Positions 1 to 4,811 of a stretch of 5,804 bases of DNA are shown here, in pieces. Position 1 is the first letter of the stretch; the number at the start of each line of letters is the position of its first letter. The position numbers and the translations under genes were made by a program. The notes beneath the pieces were generated by a model, which did no database searches, had not been told where the DNA came from, and worked only from the letters and a program-made list of their open reading frames with translations. The stretch comes from CAJQQY01 sp964352225 (GTDB taxonomy: Bacteria > Bacteroidota > Bacteroidia > Chitinophagales > Saprospiraceae), in contig CAYGRM010000411.1 of the NCBI GenBank assembly GCA_964352225.1, forward strand, positions 1 through 5,804, read 5' to 3'.

Positions 1-1057
1 GATTTGAGGACAAACAAATCCAATCTTCTCCAAAATTCTCTGAATAGTATAAATTTCCAGTTGTAGTTCCAAAGACTAGCTCGTCCTTGCTAATTGCTAA
101 ACTGTGTCGAAAAACTATATCAAAACAATGCTCCTGTGGCAAGCCATTATTAAGTATTTCCCAATTTTGGCCAGCATCCTCTGTTCGACAAACTGTCAAA
201 GCTAAATTATGAGCCACTCGAACTTCATCACTTACTGCTGGAATTACCCATGCCCGATTCTCATTTTCATGATCGATTGCCAAAGCAAAACCGTAGTCCG
301 CTATCCCATTTTTATCGGTGATATTTTCCCAATTGGCACCTGCATCATTTGATCGAAAAATACCGCAATGATTTTGCTGCCAAAGTACATCTGGATTTTT
401 GGCACAAGCTAAAAGCAAATGTGGATCATGTCCTACCTCTACTTTTGGATTCGGTAAATAAGTGGCAATCAATCCATTATTTTTTGGCTGCCAGGTTACA
501 CCTCCATCTTTAGTTTCAAAAACTCCAGCACAACTTACTGCTACATAAACATGCTGTGAATCTCGTGGATCAACTACTATCGAATGAATGAATGGAAAAT
601 CTCGACCTGCTCCAAACCATTGATTTTGATCTTTTCGACTAGAATGATTCCAGAGACCTTCCACTAGTTCAAAATGTTTTCCAAAGTCGTTGGAATAAAA
701 CAATCCCCCAGGCTCTGTTCCTATCCACAGTCCGTTAGGATTATCTTTCCCTGCATGACAGATACACCATATTTTTTTTAATACAGCTAACTTACCTTGA
801 TTAATTTCGATACCTTCTGGATACTTAGGTGCAGCCACCATTTCCCAAGTTTGCCCTTCATCATTTGAAAAATGTAACTTTTGCCCCCAATGCCGATGAG
901 CCAAACCTGCCCACCAAGTACCTGTAATTTCATTTTTATAAATAGTACTAACCGGCAATCCTAGAAAGTGAACTTTCACAATTTTCCATTCATTTTCTTT
1001 TTTCCCAAATTCAACAAGTCCCTTACTTGTCCCCACTAATATTTTTTTGTTTTTCAT
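1..1057 (-). CDS. BNR/Asp-box repeat beta-propeller protein (sialidase-like fold), 3' end cut by window edge
   Basis: The reading frame is open from an ATG at 1057 to the left edge, giving 352 codons without a stop. Six Asp-box (BNR) motifs are visible: SNDEGQTW (64-71), SNDFGKHF (122-129), TKDGGVTW (182-189), SNDAGANW (236-243), TEDAGQNW (292-299) and SENFGEDW (339-346). These motifs mark a beta-propeller like those of sialidases and VPS10/YCF48-type proteins. The spacing and the WIGTEPGGL and FGTTTGNLY segments resemble the roughly 350-370-residue 'WD40/YVTN/BNR-like' family often labelled exo-alpha-sialidase. That label rests on fold and I see no proof of sialidase activity. There is no signal peptide (the start MKNKKILVGTSKG is already a propeller strand), so a cytoplasmic location is likely. 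By comparison with the family, only about 10-20 residues are probably missing. It is divergent from xdhC. Second-motif decay (KHF instead of a Trp) is the only oddity. Function unknown. Confidence 0.85.
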   Translation of the reverse strand, partial: MKNKKILVGTSKGLVEFGKKENEWKIVKVHFLGLPVSTIYKNEITGTWWAGLAHRHWGQKLHFSNDEGQTWEMVAAPKYPEGIEINQGKLAVLKKIWCICHAGKDNPNGLWIGTEPGGLFYSNDFGKHFELVEGLWNHSSRKDQNQWFGAGRDFPFIHSIVVDPRDSQHVYVAVSCAGVFETKDGGVTWQPKNNGLIATYLPNPKVEVGHDPHLLLACAKNPDVLWQQNHCGIFRSNDAGANWENITDKNGIADYGFALAIDHENENRAWVIPAVSDEVRVAHNLALTVCRTEDAGQNWEILNNGLPQEHCFDIVFRHSLAISKDELVFGTTTGNLYYSENFGEDWICLSSN

Positions 1058-1083
1058 AAAATCGTTAAGTTGCAGTTGTAATT

Positions 1084-1125
1084 AGGAGTCAAGAGTGAGA
1101 GCGAACAATCTCACTCCTGAATCCT
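1084..1125. repeat. Imperfect hairpin built of six 7-bp units in the divergent spacer
   Basis: Left arm 1084-1100 and right arm 1109-1125 pair over 17 positions with two mismatches (1092/1117 and 1088/1121), around an 8-base loop. The inner 8 bp, GAGTGAGA/TCTCACTC, are perfect. On the minus strand the 1092/1117 A-C mismatch becomes a G-U pair. From 1085 to 1126 the sequence divides into exactly six heptamers; the pairs GGAGTCA/AGAGTGA and ACTCCTG/AATCCTG are similar within each arm. The element fills half of the 86-base spacer between two divergent starts. It could be a degenerate heptamer-repeat element, an operator, or a leader hairpin. No TAnnTTTG box is visible beside it, so promoters for the two flanking genes are not assigned. 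Confidence 0.6.
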
Positions 1126-1143
1126 GTTTCCTAAAACAATAAT

Positions 1144-2172
1144 ATGAAAGATTTATTAAAAAAAATCCAAGAGTGGAAATCAATCCATAAAAGTTTCGCC
1201 ATTGCGACCGTTATTAAAACTTGGGGCTCCTCTCCTCGCCCTATCGGTTCCTCGATGATAATTTCTGAAGATATGGAAATAGCAGGTTCGGTTAGTGGAG
1301 GTTGCGTGGAGGGAGCGGTGGTCAAATCTGCTTTGCCTCTCCTAAAAAATGGAGAAGGAAAACAGCTTTCATTTGGCGTTACCAATGACGAAGCATGGGA
1401 AGTTGGATTAAGTTGTGGGGGGAAAATGGACGTCTATGTTGAACCATTTTTAGGTGCCAATGAATCAGAAAATCTGATCTGGAAAAGATTGGAAGAGTGT
1501 TTAGAAAATAATCAAGGATGTATTTTAATGACTCGATTATCAGATGGAAAAGGTCAACATATTCTAATTCTAGCTGACGGTGAAATTGTTGGAGAAAATA
1601 AAAATGAAGCAATTCAAAAAACAGGACTCCTTGCATTTCGACAAAGAAAAAATCAGGTGGTAGAAATCGAAGGAATTCAATATTTTGCCCAAGTTTTCCC
1701 TCGCAAAAGTCAAATGTTAATCATTGGCGCAGCACACATTACCGTTGACTTGGTACAGTTAGCGAAGATGTATGATTTTCATACTATCGTTATTGATCCT
1801 CGTGGAATTTTCACTAACAAAACTCAATTTACTACTCAACCTGATTTTATTTTTGAAAAATATCCTTCGGAAATTTTATATGAATTCAAACTTGATCAAT
1901 ACACCTATGCCATCGTTTTATCTCACGACCCAAAAATTGATGACAACGCATTAGAAATTTTACTCCGCTCTAAAGTAGGTTATATTGGTGCTCTGGGAAG
2001 TCGTAAAACTCATGCAAAAAGAGTGGCAAGATTATTAGAAAAAGGGTTTTCAGAAAAAGAAATTAAGAAAATTCACTCGCCTGTAGGAGTAGATATAAAA
2101 GCAAAAACGCCTAAGGAAATTGCATTAAGCATCATGGGAGAAGTTATTCAAGTAAAGAATGAGTTTTTGTGA
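1144..2172 (+). CDS. xdhC: XdhC/CoxI-family molybdoenzyme maturation protein
   Basis: 342 residues, a normal length for the two-domain family. The N-terminal XdhC/CoxI domain shows TWGSSPRPIGSSM (26-38), GSVSGGCVEGAV (48-59) and GLSCGG (88-93), which includes the conserved Cys-containing signatures. The C-terminal Rossmann-like XdhC_C domain begins at MLIIGAAHITVDL (191-203). It continues through VIDPR (216-220), SHDPKIDD (260-267), YIGALGSRKTH (280-290) and HSPVGVDIKAKTPKEIALSI (311-330). Family members bind molybdenum cofactor and help sulfurate and insert it into xanthine-dehydrogenase-type enzymes in the cytoplasm. No such enzyme or Moco gene lies in this window, so the client must be elsewhere if there is one. 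Two features stand out: the usual GAGH nucleotide-binding turn reads GAAH (195-198), and the gene is a singleton. The start is the first ATG after the spacer hairpin; no Shine-Dalgarno is visible. Confidence 0.93.
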   Translation: MKDLLKKIQEWKSIHKSFAIATVIKTWGSSPRPIGSSMIISEDMEIAGSVSGGCVEGAVVKSALPLLKNGEGKQLSFGVTNDEAWEVGLSCGGKMDVYVEPFLGANESENLIWKRLEECLENNQGCILMTRLSDGKGQHILILADGEIVGENKNEAIQKTGLLAFRQRKNQVVEIEGIQYFAQVFPRKSQMLIIGAAHITVDLVQLAKMYDFHTIVIDPRGIFTNKTQFTTQPDFIFEKYPSEILYEFKLDQYTYAIVLSHDPKIDDNALEILLRSKVGYIGALGSRKTHAKRVARLLEKGFSEKEIKKIHSPVGVDIKAKTPKEIALSIMGEVIQVKNEFL

Positions 2173-2180
2173 TTTTCTCT

Positions 2181-2723
2181 TTAGAGACGCTTCCCTAAAT
2201 ACTTTTCTCTTGGAACAAAATAAATAATTATCGCTCCCAAAATTATTTTCACAATTGCACCTGGCAAAAATGGATAAAATCCATAATCTAGTGCTTTTTC
2301 ATAACCATATAAATAGGTGAGTTGCGCTATTCCAAATACTAAGATGACAGCTGTTCCTATCGCCATCGATGTCAAACAATATAAAAATCTTCTTCCATAT
2401 CCTTCTTCTTGCAACACGCCACAGACATATCCTCCTGCTAAAAAACCATACAGAAATCCACCACTTCCACTTGTAAAAGTGGCTATTCCTGATGCTCCTT
2501 TTGCAAAAACTGGTAACCCAATCAAACCTAAAATTAAATAAATAGCAATGGCGAGTAATCCTCTTTTTCGTCCAAGAATAAATCCTACTACTAATACTGC
2601 TAGACTTTGTCCGGTGATCGGAATTTCACTTTCATTCCAATAAAAATTAAATGCAATCATTGCACCTAAGCAAATAAATAAAACACCTAGACCAACCTTC
2701 AATGTATCTCTGTCAATATTCAT
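2181..2723 (-). CDS. bioY: BioY, biotin-binding S component of an ECF-type transporter
   Basis: 180 very hydrophobic residues, the usual BioY size, with about six membrane segments. Family hallmarks are PITGQSLAVL (35-44, the P-[IV]-T-x-Q signature), then a helix ending GRKRG (51-55), GLPVFAKGASG (69-79), SGGFLYGF (87-94 region) and FLPGAIVK (152-159) in the last third. BioY binds biotin in the inner membrane, alone or with the shared EcfA/EcfT energizing module. No ecfA or ecfT gene is present here. The start was set at the ATG at 2723. The frame is open upstream to a TTG at 2756, but the family begins close to its first membrane helix and the extra 11 residues look like leader. It is convergent with xdhC, with only 8 bases between the stop codons. 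The residue before IVK is Ala156, where many BioY proteins have Asp (see findings). No biotin synthesis genes are nearby, which suggests uptake or salvage. Confidence 0.93.
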   Translation of the reverse strand: MNIDRDTLKVGLGVLFICLGAMIAFNFYWNESEIPITGQSLAVLVVGFILGRKRGLLAIAIYLILGLIGLPVFAKGASGIATFTSGSGGFLYGFLAGGYVCGVLQEEGYGRRFLYCLTSMAIGTAVILVFGIAQLTYLYGYEKALDYGFYPFLPGAIVKIILGAIIIYFVPREKYLGKRL

Positions 2724-2768
2724 TTCTAATCTTTGTATAATTCGAGCTGAAACCAATGTCGTAGAACA

Positions 2769-2797
2769 TTTCTAAATTATGCCTGTAATTTTAGAAA
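2769..2797. promoter_or_regulatory. AT-rich imperfect dyad upstream of bioY
   Basis: TTTCTAAATTA (2769-2779) and TAATTTTAGAAA (2786-2797) are inverted copies with one extra base in the right arm, around a 6-base spacer TGCCTG. The dyad lies 46-74 bases before the bioY ATG, where an operator or leader hairpin could act. It does not match the BirA box I know (TTGTnAACC-type arms) or the BioR palindrome TTATnnATAA. No good TAnnTTTG box is visible around it. The sequence is so AT-rich that a chance dyad is possible. Confidence 0.3.
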
Positions 2798-2851
2798 TAA
2801 TTTTCCCTAAAGAAAAAAGAATGGTAGAAAACTTTATACTCACTCAATAAA

Positions 2852-2884
2852 AAGGCTGTTAGCGCTTTGAGCACTAACAGCCTT
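2852..2884 (-). terminator. Rho-independent terminator of serA
   Basis: AAGGCTGTTAG (2852-2862) pairs perfectly with CTAACAGCCTT (2874-2884). The stem continues inward with 2863/2873 and then GCT/AGC around a 3-base loop. The 2863/2873 pair is C-A on the plus strand but G-U in a minus-strand transcript. On the minus strand the stem runs into five Ts (2853-2849). Both facts point to termination of serA, whose stop lies 25 bases upstream. Confidence 0.85.
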
Positions 2885-2908
2885 AATTTTATCTGCATAA
2901 ATTACATT

Positions 2909-3876
2909 TTAGCCAAAAAATGTAATCAATTGATCTGCTAATTCTTTTCCAATATTCGCCTGTGCTTGCATCGTCGAAGCACCAATATGCGGAGTCAAAG
3001 AAACTCTAGGATGCTCCAATAATTCTCTCCTTGGAGTTGGCTCATTTTCAAAAACATCCAAACCTGCTGCAGCTACTTTTCCACTTTCCAATGCTTTCAA
3101 TAAAGCAGCTTCATCAACTGTACCTCCACGAGCACAATTCACCAAAACGACTCCATCCTTCATTTGTGCAAATTCAGCATCTGAGAAAAATGGTTTTCCA
3201 ATAAATGGAACGTGCAATGAAATGAAGTCAGCATTCGCCAACATTTCTTCCAGACTTACCGTATTTAGTTTTACCGATAATTTCACTNNNNNNNNNNCAC
3301 TTCATCAGAGTTAAAAACATTTACTCCAATTTCCATCTCACTAATTACAGGATCTACAGGTAAAACTTTCATTCCCAAAGCAACTCCAATTCGAGCCGTC
3401 TCTTGACCGATATTTCCAAAACCAAAAACACCTAAAGTTTTTCCTCGTAACTGAATTCCTTTCGAGTATGCTTTTTTCAATGCTTTAAATTCTGTATCAC
3501 CTGAAACAGGCATTTGGCGATTGGCATCATGCAACGATCGAGCAACTGTAAACATATGCCCAAAAGCCAATTCGGCAACTGCTTGTGAAGAAGCCAATGG
3601 CGTATTCATCACTTGAATATTTTTTCCACGTGCATAATCCACATCTATATTATCCAATCCTACACCACCACGAGCGATAACTTTAAGATTTGGGCATTGG
3701 TCGATTAATGCTTGTCTCACTTTAGTAGCACTTCGAATTACAATCGCATCGTAATTAGGTAATATTTTAGGAAGGTCTTCTTGATCTACTTTATCTGTGT
3801 CAACTTGGAACCCTGCCGCTTCTAACATTTGTTTTCCGTCAGGATGAATCCCGTCGTTTACGAGTATTTTAATCAT
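2909..3876 (-). CDS. serA: D-3-phosphoglycerate dehydrogenase, short form, interrupted by an assembly gap
   Basis: First step of phosphorylated serine synthesis: NAD-dependent oxidation of 3-phosphoglycerate to 3-phosphohydroxypyruvate in the cytoplasm. The upstream half (3876-3298) holds the substrate-domain strands with RSATKVR (48-54), RGGVGLDNID (69-78), the NAD-binding turn GFGNIG (152-157) and the ribose-binding acidic residue D175. The downstream half (3286-2909) holds CARGGTVDEAAL, GLDVFENEPTP and TPHIGAST, giving the catalytic Arg, Glu and His (about R245, E274, H292 after joining). There is no ACT regulatory domain, as in other Bacteroidota short SerA proteins of about 317-320 residues. 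As written, the 10 Ns plus an adjoining base put the halves in different frames. I read this as a scaffolding artefact and the gene as intact. The GTG at 3286 is only the first legal start after the gap. The gene stands alone, without serC next to it, and ends at a clear terminator. Confidence 0.93.
3288..3297. other. Assembly gap of 10 Ns inside serA
   Basis: Ten unknown bases join two contigs. In gene orientation the left contig ends GATGAAGTG and the right one begins AGTGAAATTA, so both share AGTG. The real length differs from 10, because SerA needs a length that is 2 modulo 3, or a 4-base overlap of the two ends. Confidence 0.95.
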
Positions 3877-3920
3877 CTGTAAAAGATTTTTTTAATTAAA
3901 AATAGGTTAAAATCAAGGCG

Positions 3921-3952
3921 CAAAAGTCGTTATTTTTTTTGATGAAAGCCAA
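3921..3952 (-). promoter_or_regulatory. Candidate Bacteroidota promoter of serA
   Basis: On the minus strand GACTTTTG (3928-3921) matches TAnnTTTG in all but the first base. A TTG (3952-3950) lies 21 bases upstream, within the range seen for the -33/-7 spacing in Bacteroidota. Transcription would begin near 3914 and give a leader of about 40 bases. The region is AT-rich, so this is a weak call. Confidence 0.35.
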
Positions 3953-4011
3953 TGATAAAAAGGTTTATTTTAGGGGAGATTTACGATGGGTAAAATTTAG
4001 AATTAATAAAA

Positions 4012-4044
4012 ATAGGTATTACTGCGCTAAACAGTAACACCTAT
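4012..4044 (-). terminator. Rho-independent terminator of the coiled-coil protein gene
   Basis: ATAGGT-A-TTACTG (4012-4024) pairs with CAGTAA-C-ACCTAT (4032-4044) around a 7-base loop. The single A-C mismatch (4018/4038) becomes a G-U pair in a minus-strand transcript. On that strand the stem is followed by TTTTTATT. It lies 74 bases past the stop at 4118. Confidence 0.8.
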
Positions 4045-4117
4045 CTTTATTGGTTATAAATGACGTTAAATATTAAAAAAATCTAACATTCAGTCTTTTA
4101 ACATTCCATCATCAAAA

Positions 4118-4495
4118 TTATTGACCAATGGCTTTTTTGATGGTTTCTAATTGTTTGGTCACTTCTTCAAGTTCAGCTTTTGCATCATCCGCCTGCTTCT
4201 TCAATAATTCATTTTCTTGATACAAGTCCTTTAATCTTCTTTCTTTCTCATCCAGTTCATCTTGCAGTCTTTTCACTTCTCCATTGACAAAGGTTTCAGA
4301 CGCTGGTTTTGTCGTAGTAGAATTACTTTCATTATCCGATGACTCAGAAGTCTCGATTCCAATTAACTCTTTCAAAGTATGCATTGGATCTTCCCCCTTC
4401 AAATAAGAAACGCCAAAAAAAAGTGATGGTAAAAAAATGATTAAGAATAAAAAAAATCGAGAGAAAGCAGTCATTTGCAATTTTCTTTTTGCCAT
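4118..4495 (-). CDS. Small membrane-anchored coiled-coil protein, unknown function
   Basis: 125 residues. Basic residues K3, R4, K5 and R13 precede one hydrophobic segment (about 14-32), which suggests a cytoplasmic N-terminus and a C-terminus outside the inner membrane. I see no clear signal-peptidase site and no lipoprotein cysteine. A Ser/Thr/Asn/Glu-rich linker (about 48-68) follows. Residues 74-123 form an unbroken heptad series: a positions V74, L81, L88, N95, A102, L109, L116, I123; d positions L77, K84, L91, L98, A105, V112, I119. A single Asn at an a position is typical of parallel two-stranded coils. The topology recalls FtsB/DivIC-type proteins, but the long linker and the lack of their post-coil motif argue against assigning that role. 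ATG at 4495 is preceded by a good promoter candidate, and a terminator follows, so it is probably monocistronic. I do not recognise the family. Confidence 0.8.
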   Translation of the reverse strand: MAKRKLQMTAFSRFFLFLIIFLPSLFFGVSYLKGEDPMHTLKELIGIETSESSDNESNSTTTKPASETFVNGEVKRLQDELDEKERRLKDLYQENELLKKQADDAKAELEEVTKQLETIKKAIGQ

Positions 4496-4536
4496 GATTT
4501 ATATTTTTTATTTAAAAAAATTCACATATATAATTA

Positions 4537-4566
4537 CAAATATAAACCTACTCCTTCTTAATCGAA
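4537..4566 (-). promoter_or_regulatory. Candidate Bacteroidota promoter of the coiled-coil protein gene
   Basis: On the minus strand TATATTTG (4544-4537) is a perfect TAnnTTTG -7 element. Nineteen bases upstream stands TTC (4566-4564), one base from the TTG -33 element. Transcription would start near 4530, giving a leader of about 35 bases before the ATG at 4495. Confidence 0.55.
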
Positions 4567-4573
4567 GGATTAA
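4552..4573. promoter_or_regulatory. Overlapping dyads at the -33 position of the minus-strand promoter
   Basis: Two inverted repeats share bases. TCCTTC (4552-4557) pairs with GAAGGA (4564-4569) around TTAATC. TTAATC (4558-4563) pairs with GATTAA (4568-4573) around GAAG. The second gives the 16-base dyad TTAATCGAAGGATTAA, which covers the candidate -33 element and is a plausible repressor or activator site. No regulator is identified. Confidence 0.35.
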
Positions 4574-4605
4574 TCTACCGATTTTATAAAAAATAAGATG
4601 AATTG

Positions 4606-4635
4606 AAATATCAGTTGTTCGTAAAGCTGATATTT
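4606..4635. promoter_or_regulatory. 9-bp perfect dyad overlapping the fadJ-like promoter, possible operator
   Basis: AAATATCAG (4606-4614) and CTGATATTT (4627-4635) are perfect inverted copies separated by 12 bases. The dyad spans the candidate -33 position of the plus-strand promoter and ends 5 bases before its -7 box. That is where a dimeric repressor would block RNA polymerase. Fatty-acid degradation genes are often controlled by acyl-CoA-responsive TetR- or GntR-type repressors with such operators, but none is encoded here. Extra pairing of 4615/4626 and 4616/4625 would also allow an RNA hairpin. Confidence 0.45.
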
Positions 4636-4648
4636 ATAATTATTTTTG
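4615..4648 (+). promoter_or_regulatory. Candidate Bacteroidota promoter of the fadJ-like gene
   Basis: TATTTTTG (4641-4648) is a perfect TAnnTTTG -7 element. The -33 candidates are TTG (4615-4617, spacing 23) or TTC (4618-4620, spacing 20). Transcription would begin near 4655 and leave a long leader of about 157 bases before the ATG at 4812. Confidence 0.5.
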
Positions 4649-4651
4649 CCA

Positions 4652-4777
4652 AAATTTAAACCTAAAGAAAGTATCCACTCGTTTAATAGACTTTATTCTA
4701 AATGAAGTTGTATGGGAGAACGTCTAACGTTCAACGTCCATCGAATAAAGTCTAATGTTTCGAGCATGTTTAAATTT
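4652..4777 (+). repeat. Nested inverted repeat in the predicted leader of the fadJ-like gene
   Basis: Three pairs of inverted arms lie inside one another: AAATTTAAAC (4652-4661) with GTTTAAATTT (4768-4777), CTCG (4678-4681) with CGAG (4761-4764), and TAGACTTTATTC (4687-4698) with GAATAAAGTCTA (4743-4754). All three pairs are perfect. The core has a 44-base loop; the outer arms are offset by about 13 unpaired bases on the left. Together they could fold into a long stem in the mRNA leader or a cruciform in DNA. No U-rich tail follows the core, so it is not a simple terminator. I find no flanking target duplication that would mark a MITE. Confidence 0.55.
4719..4739. repeat. Three tandem 7-bp repeats AACGTYN
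   Basis: AACGTCT, AACGTTC and AACGTCC follow each other without gaps, in the loop of the inverted repeat at 4687-4754. The middle copy contains the palindrome AACGTT. The same 7-base period shapes the hairpin at 1084-1125, although the sequence differs. Confidence 0.6.
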
Positions 4778-4811
4778 AATTTAGTTTTTAGACAAAAAAA
4801 TCTTCACTCAG

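Noticed and set aside
1..1057. True exo-alpha-sialidase
   Set aside because: Asp boxes show the fold only; no catalytic arginine triad or secretion signal could be assigned.
1131..1636. Minus-strand open frames at 1131-1385 and 1379-1636
   Set aside because: They lie inside xdhC on the other strand, have no recognisable motifs, and xdhC is a clear family member.
1772..1954. Plus-strand 60-codon frame
   Set aside because: It is an out-of-frame shadow within the XdhC C-terminal domain.
2317..2541. Plus-strand 74-codon frame
   Set aside because: It is antisense to bioY; its proline-rich product reflects the complement of glycine-rich membrane codons.
2724..2756. Longer BioY from a TTG at 2756
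   Set aside because: The 11 extra residues are not BioY-like, and the ATG at 2723 sits at the family's usual distance from the first membrane helix.
2769..2797. BirA or BioR operator upstream of bioY
   Set aside because: The arms do not match either known consensus; only an unnamed dyad can be claimed.
2909..3286. Separate small gene starting with GTG at 3286
   Set aside because: It is the C-terminal catalytic half of SerA; the GTG is merely the first legal start codon after the N gap.
4652..4777. Integron attC site or MITE
   Set aside because: The ends do not match RYYYAAC/GTTRRRY core sites, and no target-site duplication flanks the arms.
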